Source of the DNA: Lasiodiplodia sp. COLG20
Taxonomy: Eukaryota > Ascomycota > Dothideomycetes > Botryosphaeriales > Botryosphaeriaceae
Reading direction: 5' to 3'
Length of the DNA stretch: 64,000 nt
Assembly (NCBI GenBank): GCA_009801085.1
Contig: VNWV01000002.1
Coordinates: 3,038,001 to 3,102,000, forward strand
Shown here piece by piece: positions 22,501-34,266 of the stretch. The notes under the pieces are model-generated. The model saw only the letters and a program-made list of their open reading frames with translations, made no database searches and was not told the origin of the DNA. A program made the position numbers and the translations under genes. How positions within the stretch are numbered: position 1 is the first letter of the stretch; each line of letters begins with the position of its first letter.

Positions 22501-23469
22501 TTGGATGGAATCCTTCAACACGGGTGTGCTCTCTCCGGACAGCATCGCCTCGTTCACGATGGCGGTACCCTCGACTAGAATCATGTCGCATGCTACGCCG
22601 CTGTCCTCCTTGGTACGCTCGACCGAGACGAGATCGCCAGGCAACAGCTTGTCGCTTTCAATCTCTTGCCATTTGTCCTCGCGGAAGACCCAAACATCGT
22701 ACGGCTTGATGCTCATGCCACGGAACTCGTTCAACGTCCTCTGGCGCTGCCACACGACGGTGCTCTCGAAGGCGACCAGCATGAACAAAGTGAACAGAGA
22801 ATAGTACCAGTATTCGTCCAGCATCCACAAGCCAACGCAGAAGACCTGGAACACGAAGAATGGCGCGACGGCATGCTCTTTGAAGAGCTCGAGGAAGGTC
22901 GGCACGGGGATGTCGAACGAGTTGTCGCCATAGTGCTCGTGGATGCGCTGCACTTCGGCGGGGCTGGTCAGGCCACGCGAGTTCTGGAAGGCGCTGATGA
23001 CGGGCTTCGGCTCGGCGTCGATTGAATAGGACACAGTCGAGAACGAATTCTTCTCGGAATCGTAGAGAAAGCGGCGCTTCTGGAAGAGGAAAGCGATGTT
23101 CTGCTTACCGCCAACATTGTCGCGCTTCAGCGGGCAGATCTCAGCGGCGCCGGCGTTGGCAATGGGGTGGACTTTGATGAGAGTGGCGCTGCGGACATCT
23201 TTGGCCTTGGTCGCGGTGAACAGGGCCTTCAGATCAACGCTCCAGTGGGTGCTGAGCCAGGCGAGCGACTGGACGGTGATGATGGAGCCGCACCATACGA
23301 AGGTCCACTCGGAGGACTGGATGTGCTTCTCATACTGGGAGGGTGACAGGTAAACGGAGAGGAAGAGCGGCCAGACGATGAGGAAGGGCCAGACGTAGAG
23401 GTGCAGCGACAGCGGCAGCGGATTGTGCAGGGTGGCCGCCTTGATCTGGTCGTTGTCGACGAGAGGCAT
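19546..23469 (-). CDS. SPF1: P5A-type ATPase of the endoplasmic reticulum (Spf1/Cod1)
   Basis: Minus-strand exons 23469-20045 and 19993-19546 (1290 aa); the 51-nt intron has a GCTAAC branch site. P5A-ATPases act in the ER membrane, where they remove mislocalised tail-anchored helices and affect Mn/Ca balance. Diagnostic motifs are P-P-E-L-P at 458-462 (the P5A signature in M4), S-G-E-S near 311, the phosphorylation site D501-K-T-G-T-L-T-G-E, and G-D-G-T-N-D-V-G-A-L-K. A Pro/Ala-rich loop (about residues 920-1010) precedes the last membrane helices, and the tail is a charged E/K/R coiled coil. Divergent from GlnRS with 259 bp between start codons. Confidence 0.95.
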
Positions 23470-23728
23470 CTTGCAAGCGGCGTGGCCTGGAGACCAAGAC
23501 GGGCGTCAACGAAGAAAAGGCCAGCACGTCACGGAAGGCCAAGGCAATGGCGGCGCGCGGTGGCGCTCGGAGATTCGTGACTCCGGCGATGTGTGGCTGA
23601 CAGTCGGTGCATGACTCATGTTTTCCTGGTGATTCACACAACACCGCTGCCCCTCCCTCGCACCCCACATTGCACCGCGCCCGCACCCATTTTACGCTCC
23701 TCTGCGCTCTCGCACGTTCCCACACGCC

Positions 23729-25721
23729 ATGGCCGACGCTCCCGCCCCCGCGGCCCCCGAGATGTCCAAGCGGGCCGCCGAGAAGGCCCGCAAGAAGGCT
23801 GAGGCCGCCGCGAAGAAAGCCGCCGCAAAGGCCGAAGCTGCCCTCCGACCAAAGCCTGCCGAGTCCAAGCCTGCCAACGTCTTCGAGGAGGGCTGGCTGA
23901 AGCGCGTCTACAACGAGAAGCCCGTCTCCGACGTCCGCACGCGTTTCCCGCCCGAGCCCAATGGCTATCTGCACATCGGTCATGCCAAGGCCATTGCCGT
24001 CAACTTTGGCTTCGCGAAGAACTACAACGGCGTCTGCATTCTGCGCTTCGACGACACGAACCCCGCCAAGGAGGAGGAGAAGTTCTTTACTTCCATCCAA
24101 GACATGGTGGCCTGGCTGGGCTTCAAGCCGCACGCCATAACCTACAGCAGCGACAACTTCGATAAGCTGTATGAGCTGGCCGAGGAGATGATCAAGCGGG
24201 ACAAGGGATATGTGTGCCACTGCACCAGTAAGGGCTCCGTACCCATGCAGGAAGCGCACCCGCTTACAATTTGTAGGGGAGGAGGTTAACCGCCAGCGCG
24301 GCGAGAACAAGGGCGGCGAGCGTTTTGCCTGCGCACACCGCGCCAGGCCCGTTGAGGAATCGCTGGCGGAGTTCCGCGCCATGCGCGACGGCAAGTACAA
24401 GCCCGGCGAGGCCCATCTGCGTATGAAGCAGAGTCTCCTTGATCCCAAGGAGGGCAACCCGCAGATGTGGGACCTGGCCGCCTACCGCATTGTCGAGCAG
24501 AACCACCACTTCCGCACCGGTGACAAGTGGAAGATCTATCCCACCTACGACTTCACCCACTGCATCTGCGATGCTCTTGAAAATATCACCCACTCTCTGT
24601 GCACTACCGAGTTCCAGCAGTCCCGCATATCCTATGATTGGCTCCTGGAGATTCTGGACATGAAGGTGCCCAAGTCAGAAGAGAAGGGCCCTATGCAGCG
24701 AGAGTGAGTGCTGACACAGTACTCCGCTTTTGAAGCTCGACTGACCCCTCTCAGGTACGGCCGTCTCAATGTGGAGGGTACTATCCTCTCGAAGCGGCGT
24801 ATTGCCATGCTCGTCGAGGGATGTACCGTTGACAAGAAGAACGAGGACGGCACTGTGACCACTAAGAAAATCTCGCCGGCTGTCCGTGGCTGGGATGACC
24901 CCCGTCTGTACACTCTCGTCGCTCTCCGCCGCCGCGGCATTCCCGCCCAAGCTCTGCTGAGCTTTGTCCATGAATTGGGCGTGACAGACGCGCTCACCAG
25001 TATCCAGGCAGTCCGACTTGATAACGCTGTCCGCAAGCACCTCGAGCGCACAGTGCCGCGTCTCAGCCTAATTCTTGACCCGATCAAGGTTGTCATCGAA
25101 GATGTACCGGAGGACCACCAAGAGGAGATCTCTGTGCCCTTTGACCCAAAGAAGCCCGACGGCGACAAGCGCAACGTGCCTTTTTCGCGCAGCGTCTACG
25201 TTGACCGTAGCGACTTCCGTGAGGAGTCCGATCCCAACTTCTTCCGCCTTGCACCCGGCCAGACCGTTGGTCTTCTCAACGTCGGCCCCATCAAGGCGAC
25301 ATCTTTCACCAAGGATTCGGCTTCCGGTCTCGTCAACGAGATTCGCGCCGTCAAGACGGACCCCACGGTTAAGCCCAAGGGTTGGATCCACTGGGTCGAC
25401 GCGAAGACAAACCACCGCGTCGTAGCCCGCCAGTACAACGCTCTCTTCCGTGCTGCGGAGCCGAATGCGTTGGACTGGAAGACCGGTGGTTACGCTGATG
25501 ATCTCAACCCTGATAGCGAAATCGTTCACAAGAATGCCGTCATTGAGAAGGGTCTCGATGCTTTGACCGCCGCACACTCAACCAAGCCCGAAGGTGGCTC
25601 GGATGACCTTGTTCGCTTCCAGGCCATGCGCACAGGTTACTTCTGCATTGACCCTGAACGCGAAGGTGATGCGATTGTGCTTAACCAGATCGTCACGTTG
25701 AAGGAGGACAAGGATAAATGA
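23729..25721 (+). CDS. Glutaminyl-tRNA synthetase, cytosolic
   Basis: Exons 23729-24227, 24277-24703, 24755-25721 (630 aa). It charges tRNA-Gln. The class I HIGH motif is H-I-G-H at 82-85, preceded by P-P-E-P-N-G-Y-L. The KMSKS equivalent is L-S-K-R-R. C-T-R-E-E-V and M-Q-R-E-Y-G-R-L-N-V are both restored by the introns (49 and 51 nt), confirming the splice sites. The N-terminus (about residues 10-45) is a Lys/Ala-rich helical extension that replaces the larger N-terminal domain of many eukaryotic GlnRS and may bind tRNA non-specifically. There is no mitochondrial presequence. Confidence 0.95.
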
Positions 25722-26583
25722 GGATGATGTGTTATTGGGCGATGAGAGCATGAGGAGTCTGCGATTTGACGGTGTCAGTTTTTGAAGGCAAACCTGCAGC
25801 GGCGTTCTTAGATGATTAAGTGGAACATGGCCGAGGATGAAAGACTGCTGGGGGAATGCACGGCGTTGAAACTGGTAGACAATCAAAGCCAATTAGCTTT
25901 GGTCATTGCCCTCAGTGGTTCTGTTGCACGTAGCGGGTTTCAGAATAGGTACTCAGAGGGAAAGAAAAAAGGGCGACGAAGAATATCAGAACGGAAAGCC
26001 CGTTACGAAGATCGATCCCTGCATGACATCAAATGTAGACGGCTGCCACGTTGAATATGCACCTCATTTTATATTCGTGTTTCGAAATTCTGCCGCAATA
26101 CCCCATGTTCTCCGCATATTGTGTCTTGCAGCGGAAATCGGAATTTCGCAAAGACGCAGATAGTGAACCTCCCACGAATTTTGACTCGAGAAAATAAGGA
26201 AAAGGTAAAGAAGTCCTAATCTACTTCCTCGTCTCTCTTCAGCTCCCACTTTTATGCCTTCGTGGAATTTCAGGCCTTCCACGATGCCGACTCAAAGAAG
26301 TAGATTGGATAATGAGCAACAAACTTCTCAAGGCGAGTTTGTATCCCGTGCCCGTAAAGCCAGTTGTTTCCGAACTCACCCGCAGCCTTGAATAATTTTC
26401 CTTCGACAGACGCCGTTGAAGACGTCGATGTCTAGCTGCCTGCGGCAGACATTAGACGACGGAAGAAGAGACCCCCCGTATGTCAAGGAACCGGGTGTAG
26501 AAAGTGCTGAATTAGAGAAGATTCGAAGGCCTCTCTGCGAGGGTCGAAAGCAAGTCTAAGGCGACGTGAGGAAGAAGTGACTC
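25722..26583. other. Convergent 3' region, GlnRS / F-box-like gene
   Basis: About 860 bp between converging genes, with increased AT content around 25960-26220. The two longest plus-strand ORFs have no recognisable domain. Nothing else seen. Confidence 0.4.
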
Positions 26584-28598
26584 TTACAGCTCGCTGGTGA
26601 TTTTATCGACAAGAGCATCAGCCTCGGAGTCGTCCGTCATGTAACCGTCTTCATCATGCTCATCAATAAGGTCACTGTCCTCGTCACCTTCAGTCTCAGA
26701 GTCATCGTCAGACGCTTCCTCGTCGTCGAACTCTTCGTTATCATCATCATCGAAAGAGTCCGACAAATCATCTTCGTCACCGTCGTCAAAGTCATCCAGG
26801 AAATCCAGAGAGACCCCGAGGGCGCTCTGGAAGAGATCTTGCATGGCGCTTATCACCTGAGGCGGGGGCATCGGCAAAGACACGGTGCCGTTCGTGATTC
26901 CACCAGCATTGTCAGGAGCCCCATCAGCGGGACCAGTAGTTTCGCTTTGCGAGGTGGTTCCGGGCGCGGAGTTGTTGGCTTGTGTCTCAACCTGAGCACC
27001 AGATGGGTGGCCCGGGGGCGGAGCCGGACCTGCGGTGACTGGAGCCTCGTGTGCTTCGTTAGGGCTGTGTCCATTGCCCTCTGGAGCATGATCTGCGCCA
27101 TTCTGTCCGTGCTGATGGTTGTGATGGTGCTGATGGTTATGGTTATGGTGATGGTGATGGTGGTGCGTGGGTTGGCTGTTCACAACAACGGAGAAAAGGC
27201 CTGCTAGATCGCCCACGTTCTGGGGCAGCGCCTTGCTTTCCATCGTGTCCCAGTCCACCTTTGAAGACTTCTTCAAGATAAAATCGTTCACATTCTCGCC
27301 AGTGATGTGGATCGACTCCTCGTCGTCCGCCAGGAAGTGGAAGTAGACGGACTTCAGGTCAAGATTGCTCCGCATCTTTCGGAAGACCTCACGCCACGTG
27401 CCGGAGATGAGCGAGGAGTAGTCGAGTTGTAGATGTTCGAGCTTCGAGCTGTTTTCCGTGAGCCACTCAATGAGATCTTGGGCATGGTAGGCCAGGCCAC
27501 CAAGGGATAGGGACTCGAGCTTCTCAATACGGCGTCCAAGAAGTTTGGCGAGGGGAACGTCGTAGGGCTGGTTGTAGAACTCAATGCTCAGATTCGCTAG
27601 GTTCCGGGCGTGTTGAATAAAACGAGCCAGCAGTCCAGAGCGAAAAAGCGCGGAGCTTGACTCCGAAGGGAAAAGCTTGGGGTCCAACAAGCGGAGACTG
27701 AGGTTGTGAAGGTGACTGAGACCGACTTTGCTGAAGCGGCGACGCTGAGGGGGTGGCAGTTGCAAGGCATTGACGTTCAAACCAGCAGTAACCAGTGTGC
27801 AAAGCTCCACCTCGCTACAGGCCATGGCGCGGATGACGGTTCCCAGAGTGGCGGGGTGAAGGGCGATTTTCTCCCTAAGAAAACATCAGTCAAGGTTCAG
27901 GCGGAATGAGGCTGGGGGACGACGGACTTGTGGAGCAGAGATATGCCACATTCTTGAAGAATTCCGCTGGTCCAGGCGCCGGTGAGGGGAGACTGTGCGC
28001 CATTGACGCTGATGGTGCGTAAGCTTCCGAGACCACTGAAAGCCTTGAGCGAGCGCGCCAGCAGGTGAACGTGGGCGAAGCGATCGTAAAGCTCGGCCTG
28101 ATCGTCGACGTGCCTCTTGTAGGCAGCGTAGGCGGCCCTCGCGTTGGGCCAGTCCGAAGCACGTTCAGCATCGCCCAAGAAATGCTCCTTGACGCGGTCG
28201 TGGCGGAGGAAGCAGCTCTCGTCGCGGGCCTCCTTCTCCATGCGGGCAAGGAAGACGGTAAAGTCCTGGGAAAGCTCCGGGCGGAACTCGTAGACGGCGA
28301 CATCGAGCTGCACAATGCGCCTGTTGAAGGGCGAGGTGGTGGCGATCTGGTAAAAGTTGAGCAGGCTCTTGCGCTCCAAGACAATGGAGCGGTGAGAGAA
28401 CCACGTCTTGAGGAAGACGTCGGTAGCGGCAGCTTTCAGCGCCTTGCAGGTGAGGCGGACGGCCTTGATATGCTCAAGGAAAGCATCTTTGGCGAGCGGG
28501 TCTTCGTACGGGCACGGCGGGTCCTCGTACAGCTCCTCCACAACCTTGATCTGCAGCTCTGCGGGCAGAGAGATCAGCGGCGAAGGGTGGCGGGCCAT
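26584..28598 (-). CDS. F-box-like protein with His-rich tract and acidic C-terminus
   Basis: Minus-strand exons 28598-27928 and 27874-26584 (653 aa). The start was chosen at M-A-R-H-P-S-P-L because the F-box-like L-P-A-E-L-Q-I-K-V-V-E-E-L follows; an in-frame ATG lies 33 nt upstream. The middle region has leucine-rich helix/strand units (L-S-L-G-G-L, L-E-H-L-Q-L-D-Y) as in F-box/LRR adaptors of SCF ubiquitin ligases. Then come a His/Asn/Gln tract (about 19 residues) and a tail of more than 80 residues dominated by Asp and Glu. The intron donor is GTCCGT, weak for this genome, but it is the only choice that restores the frame (H-K-E-K-I-A). Target unknown. Confidence 0.72.
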
Positions 28599-29875
28599 GG
28601 TGCGGGCAGATATGCTGAGAGCCCAATGCAATATGACAGGGTGGAGAGGGCCTTGAAGCGGCGGGTGTCGGTGTTAGGTGCCCTCCAAGGCGCAATGGAG
28701 CGGAGGGGGAAGCTGCAAACGAGGATGCTGGGTGATGCAGAGCGGAGCAGAGGCAGCTGGGCGGCTGGCAAACGCAGCGGGTTTGATCTGACCTGACCGC
28801 CTTCCGGAAGGCAGAGCGAAGCACCAGGAACGGCAGTCGCGCGTAGCCTTGCGACACCCGTGGCCCGCCCTTGGCCAACTTGAACAGTCCTGCTGATAGC
28901 GCCAACAAGATCAGCCGGGTATGCCCGTCAAGGACTTTATGAACAAACAATTTCGGCGAGCACGTGTGCCGCCCACTTCCTGCGCGCGGCAGCCGCCAGC
29001 GCGTGCTCTTGCGCCCGGGTCATCGTAGCAGAAAAGCTCTTACGGCAGCAGCACGACACGAGCCCTTCACCCGTATCTTTCCTTTCTATGGTCCTGCCTG
29101 ATGGCCGCGCCGCTCATGGATTTACGTGTCCAGGCTGTGCATTCAGGCAGCAGGATGTCACATGCGACGCCGCGAACAGCGTCTGCGCTCGCTCGCAGGT
29201 TCGGGGCGGGAGTAAACAAGTGCAGGTGGAGGTGCCGGGCTGCGCTCAACGAGAGTGCTTGAGCACGGCAACGGGAACCTCGCGCGACGTTGAGGTGTTG
29301 AAGTGGACGTCGGTCGGCTGTGTGCCCGCCGTCCCACTTCAATCCGTCAGACGCGCTAAACCCAACACGGCCGTCAATCGCTCTTGCTTGCACAGAGACA
29401 TGGCCGCCACAGCCCGCTCGTGACACCAAGAATGCTGCTAACACTCCTAATCGTTGGCGGAATGCCTCAATGCGTCCCTGGCTGCTGTGAAAGCCTTGCG
29501 TCGCGTCCCTCTTGCCAGCAAACAGTCGTCGTTAGCACATCAGTCGTACGCACGGGCGACCGATGGAAATCTCATCAATTCATCTGTAGATGGAAGCATA
29601 TGCGGCATGACTCCTAAGGGCCTACTAAATCCAAGAGACAGGCAATCTGCCTGACCTCGCCGCCACTCCTATCCTTCGTTCTTACAAAGAGCTACGATTT
29701 GGCTGTTGTCGGAAGAACGAAAGTCGAAGTGACCCATCGATCCGCGACCATGTCCAGCACACAACACCCCTTCTTTTTTGTTCGCCCGTGGTACCGGGGT
29801 ATCAAACCTGCAAAGTAGTAGGCATTCTGGGAACATCACGGGCGTAAAAATTTGCAGTCGAGGTCGCCCGTCCCG
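28599..29875. other. Long intergenic region without recognised gene
   Basis: About 1.28 kb. It should hold the promoter of the F-box-like gene and the 3' region of MBP1. Small ORFs on both strands lack family resemblance. Confidence 0.4.
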
Positions 29876-32646
29876 CTAGTTCTCCACGAAATCCACTTTC
29901 CTAAGAAACTCCCTCACCCGGCCAACCTCGACACCATCGCCCACCTCACTTTCGACCGCTTTAACAAGACTGCCAAGCAAAACTTCGACTTGATCCTCTG
30001 CCACTCCTGTGCAGAGACAGACGACCTTACGATACTGTGCCTCGAGTTCGCCATTGCGCTCTCGCAGGCCTGCTGCCCGCGCCCGGAGCTCTGCATTGTT
30101 GCTATCATAGGCCGACAATGCGGCTCGCAGCGTATTGGCACTTGGCAGGGAGACGAGCGAGGAGTGCTGTGATGATGAGAGGGCGTTCAGATCCACACTG
30201 TTGGCCGAGTCGGGCGACATGTCCCGTAGCTGGCCGAGCTTCGATTGGACTGGCGACACCGAATCTGCGTCACCCACTCTGATGCTGTCCTTGGACGCAC
30301 TCATGGCCTGCTCCACCGAGATGGCGCCGGAGCGAGCAAGGCGACTGCGTTGGTCTTTGATTGCATTTTTGAGATTGCTGATACGTTGGCTACGCTCCGC
30401 ATGGAGCCGTTGCCTGCGTTGGAGAGAGGCAAGCAAATTGGAGAGATGGCGCTGTTGGGTTGATAGGGACTGAATGCTGGCATTGGTGCGATCGATGAGA
30501 TCCTGCTTTAGGCGAATTTCGGCATTGAATTGCGATTCTGTTTGGGAAAGGAACGAAGACATGGCTGCTAGAGGTTAAACGTGCTTCGTGTGGCGGTGGG
30601 AGACGAAGGACATTTACTTACCAGGCATCATCTCTCTGCTGGCCTCCTCCACTCTGCTTGCCGGGCCCCTACCCTTACTTGGCGATCCCACCTGGCTCAG
30701 TGTTTGCTGGCCGTTCTTTTCGGGATCCTCACCAACACCGAAGTCTAGGGGCCTAAGTCCTTTGTAATTGGGTATCGAGGGGTCTGCCTTGACTTCTAGT
30801 AGTTGTTGGATGATACTGCGGTTTCCGATGCGCGCGACTAGATTGAGAGCAGTATTTCCGGCAACGTCCCTTGCATTTACCATCTCGCTCATGAACCGCA
30901 TTAGGCCGATAGGCTTTGATGTACTGCCCTCAAAGGAAGACTGGCTGCTCTGGCCGGTGTTGCTGCGCACCAAGAACTCAAGGAGAGCTTCAAGATAGTA
31001 CTTGCTCGATGCTGCACGGCCCTTGACACCCGAGGCAACAGCGATATGATGCAGGATGGTCCGGCCGGAATCATCCCTAACTTCAATGAGCGGTGCAAGC
31101 AATTCCAGTAACTCTGGAAAGCAGCTGTGGTCAAGACAGTTGTTGACTGCTACGGCAGCCATCAGTGGGGTTTGACCGGCAGCGTTGCCACGGAAGATGT
31201 TTGCGCCTTTGGAAATTAGCAAACGCATAATAGACACTCTGGCCAACGTTGCCGCCCAGTGCAGAGCAGTATTTGCAGACTGATCTAGCGGCATGTCGAG
31301 GTCGGTCCCTGAAAGATGGACGATGGCAGGGTGATTCGAATAGTCAGTGCGTGACTGGTTGTCTTGGAAGAGGTCGAGCAGTGCAGCCTGTTTCTCCTGC
31401 GACGAGGGGTCGGCGGGTCCCGGGAGAGGAGGTAAGGCTGCGGGCACATCGCCATCAACGGTGGAGAGATGGTGTAATGCCTGGTGATATACGAAGGATT
31501 CGCTAGGCTCCGTGGGAGAACCGTCGCGAATGAGCTCACCATCGCCGTTGCGTTGCGCAAAAGATTCTTCCTGGCGCAATCTTTTACGAGGCGGCTCAAC
31601 GCCGTCGATGGGTCCATCGACCTGGGTCTGGGTCGCATATGTGGAATCGCCGCCGTTGGCACTGAAGCTGCGCTCTGACCGCAGCCCTGGAACGCTCTGC
31701 TGGCTTTCGCCACGGAAGGACTCCTGGCTCCCAAAGCCAGGGCGTGAAGGGGTGGATGCCATGTGACGACGCTGCGCACTTCCAGGGCGTGGCGCGGGAG
31801 AGTTCATGCGAGCAACCTTGTTCATTGCGGCGATTGCATTGGAAGCAGTGGAGGAGATGTTGGAGAAGAAGGTGCCGCCAGCAGCAGCACTCTGAGTTCG
31901 ACCGTCCATGGTGCTGGCATAGAAGCGCTTCCGGTTCGCCGCCATGGCCTGCTCCTTGGTAGGGGTATCGACCTCGTGTCCCTGCGACCCGCCATCGACG
32001 CCATAGTCGAGCAGAGGGCGTAAAAGATCCTCGACGCCGTATTGCCGGCAGAATTCGCGACCGCGACGGTAGTTGATCCAGGTGCCCTGGTACTTGCCGT
32101 AGCCACCTTGGACCTTCTCGTGCTCCCCAGTCAGGATCTCCTTCTCCAGGACCTTCGTTCGCTTTCCCTTATCAACCCCCGCAACTTTCAGAATCTGTGT
32201 CGCATTAAGCCACGAATCGGAACGGCGCTTCATGACGGCAATGCCGTTGATCTCCATTTCGTAGACATTGACGTTGGAGTACACGGCCTACGCAAGAGTC
32301 AGTGCGAGGTCAGCCCCGGCGCGGCTGGTGCGCTTACAGTGTAGATTTGAGGCGGATGATCCATGTGGTGTTGCGACAAGCCGTTGCCCTCGGGGAAGCT
32401 CCTGGCAAAGCCGTTCTGTTGCGGCGGCCCGCTGTCCCCGTACAGCGACCGATGGGTTTGCGGCTGGGTGGGCGTGAAGGAGGAGGCGCGACCCTCGAAG
32501 CCAGCCATTCCGGAGGGCGCGACCTGCATGTCGGACGGCGGCGACGTGGAGCGCGGTAGAGCGCGGAGCGGACGCGGCGATGGGCGCGCGGCGGTTGAAG
32601 GGATGCGGAGCTGCGGGCTGGCCGAGCTGGTGATGCTCCGGCTCAT
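29876..32646 (-). CDS. MBP1: MBF/SBF cell-cycle transcription factor (APSES DNA-binding, ankyrin)
   Basis: Minus-strand exons 32646-32338, 32287-30622, 30567-29876 (888 aa). The first intron (50 nt) joins I-Y-T to A-V-Y-S-N-V, giving a complete APSES (KilA-N-type) domain at about 104-200: E-I-N-G-I-A-V-M-K-R-R-S-D-S-W-L-N-A-T-Q-I-L. A basic P-P-R-K-R-L-R stretch near 335 may be the nuclear signal. Ankyrin repeats follow at about 435-615 (T-A-L-H-W-A-A, G-Q-T-P-L-M-A-A, G-N-T-A-L-N-L-V-A-R), then a Gln/Arg-rich coiled-coil C-terminus for dimerisation with Swi6-type partners. It controls G1/S genes through ACGCGT sites; one lies at 32686-32691, 40 bp before its own start. Orthology to Mbp1/Res2 is by architecture. 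Confidence 0.93.
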
Positions 32647-32775
32647 ATGCGCCAGGAAGTGGAGACGGAAATCAGTCGCGTATGCACGCGTTACGCTAGC
32701 CCCCATCCGCGTGCTCGCGCTCGATCACTCACCAACCTTCCACACTCGCAGGCGTCACCTGCCAGCCCTGGTTCC
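32647..32775. promoter_or_regulatory. Compact divergent promoter MBP1 / LYR gene with an ACGCGT box
   Basis: Only 129 bp separate the two start codons. ACGCGT lies at 32686-32691. As this is the recognition site known for MBF in yeasts, autoregulation of MBP1 is plausible but inferred. ACGCGT also occurs at several coding and intergenic places in this window, so chance cannot be excluded. Confidence 0.4.
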
Positions 32776-34065
32776 ATGCCCGCGCTCCCAACCACTGACG
32801 CCTCCGGCGCCCGCCATCTGCTCCGCGCGCTGCTTCGCGAGTGCACCTACTTGCCCGATCCAGCCGCCCGCATCTACGTCCATCGCCACGTTCTACGCCG
32901 CTTCCGCGAGTACCATCCGCCGCAAGGAAAGCACCGCGACCATAAAGATTATTTGGAGAACCCGGCATTCTCACCGCAGCGCATCCGCGGTGCTCTGAAA
33001 AATGCGTGGAAGGGCCTGAATTTTCTGCGCCGTGTCAATGAGGGCGAGATGGCGCCTCTTCAGCAGCTTCTACTACTGACGTATGGGCGTACTGGCAGGC
33101 GGCGGCACGAGCTAATGGAGACGCTGCTCATTCCCGATGCAGTCAACGAGAGCGAGGCCGTTAGATTGTGGCAGGCAGAGGTCGCTGCAACGCTCGACCC
33201 GTCTGAAGCCATCACAGGCATCCCGAAGGCCGTGGCTGAAGCTCCGAGGCGTAATGGCAAGCTCCACAAGTACGAGATTTCTCAACGCTACTCCAGGCTC
33301 CGTGCTCTCTTGGAGAGCCAAAGGCGTTATGCGCGTCCCGTGGAGCTGAGGAGAGCCAAGTTGAAATTGACGTACCTGGAAGTGCCGTTGACCAACATCT
33401 GGATGCGCCCGTTTCCACGAAAGCGCGAGAGAAACATGGTGCGTAAGTGGTATGCCTCCATCCTGGACAAGGTCTTCCCGCCGCTACCCGAAGACGAATG
33501 GGAGAGGCTCAGGGATCTGGTCTCTGGTGTGCGCAAGTGGCACGGCTTCAAACGTAGGAGGCCAGGAGTGCCAAGTCACATGAGTTCCTACGATGTGGCT
33601 AAACTAGCAAATGTCGGTGGCATTGCAGGCGAGCGTTTCTTGTCACTTGCCTGTCGGGAACATCTTCTGCCAGAGAACGGCTCTAAAGCAGATATGCTGT
33701 TTCGACTCTCGACAACGGCGAGTTCTCGATTTCAGCCTGCAGATCAGTGGCTTGCCGAAGGCCCTACTAACCCAGGTGTGCTGGCATCTTTGCTGCAAGA
33801 CGAATTGGAGACAAAGCATCTTCCGAAAAAGCTGCCAGGTCGACGTCGAGCACAAAACATTACCTCACGGCTCATGCGTCGCCTTTGGGCCAAGATCTTT
33901 TCTCAATGCCCGGTCCTTCGGTGGAACGAAGACAAGCAGAATTGGGTCGTCGAGTGGGGCTCATGGGAGCACTTACAGAAGGCGCCGAGCACTGCCTCGC
34001 ATGACACATCATTGTTTGAAGGCGTGGATGAAAAAGGAAGACCACTCAGCCCAGCAAAAGAATAG
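32776..34065 (+). CDS. LYR motif protein, Cup1-like
   Basis: A 429-residue single-exon protein. The start at M-P-A-L-P-T-T was chosen because an LYR-type helix follows directly (H-L-L-R-A-L-L-R-E-C at 14-23, then R-H-V-L-R-R-F-R-E-Y). Frame-open sequence further upstream overlaps the divergent promoter. LYR proteins act in mitochondria in complex assembly or Fe-S transfer. The long basic remainder (R-K-R-E-R-N-M-V-R-K-W-Y and similar) resembles fungal Cup1-like LYR proteins. I see no clear presequence. The family assignment is from memory of the pattern; function beyond mitochondrial assembly is unknown. Confidence 0.72.
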   Translation: MPALPTTDASGARHLLRALLRECTYLPDPAARIYVHRHVLRRFREYHPPQGKHRDHKDYLENPAFSPQRIRGALKNAWKGLNFLRRVNEGEMAPLQQLLLLTYGRTGRRRHELMETLLIPDAVNESEAVRLWQAEVAATLDPSEAITGIPKAVAEAPRRNGKLHKYEISQRYSRLRALLESQRRYARPVELRRAKLKLTYLEVPLTNIWMRPFPRKRERNMVRKWYASILDKVFPPLPEDEWERLRDLVSGVRKWHGFKRRRPGVPSHMSSYDVAKLANVGGIAGERFLSLACREHLLPENGSKADMLFRLSTTASSRFQPADQWLAEGPTNPGVLASLLQDELETKHLPKKLPGRRRAQNITSRLMRRLWAKIFSQCPVLRWNEDKQNWVVEWGSWEHLQKAPSTASHDTSLFEGVDEKGRPLSPAKE

Positions 34066-34266
34066 CAAACCGTTCAGAAACCGGAGGGGCGCCCGTGGAG
34101 CCGCATTCGGAAATACGATCGGCCGCGTCCGAATGACCTAGACGCGCTCACTGGTGCAGGTGGGGCGGCGTTTCTCTGGTCATGTAGATTGTAGGGCGCG
34201 TCGACAACATAAAAAGGTTCCTTTCCCGCCAATTTAATAGCAGCCTGCACAACAACAACAACCATC

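Noticed and set aside
23330..24457. 375-codon minus-strand open frame
   Set aside because: It overlaps the GlnRS start, the shared promoter and the 5' end of SPF1; Leu/Arg/Gly-rich composition without domain resemblance.
28065..28796. 243-codon plus-strand open frame
   Set aside because: Antisense to exon 1 of the F-box-like gene and its promoter; no domain.
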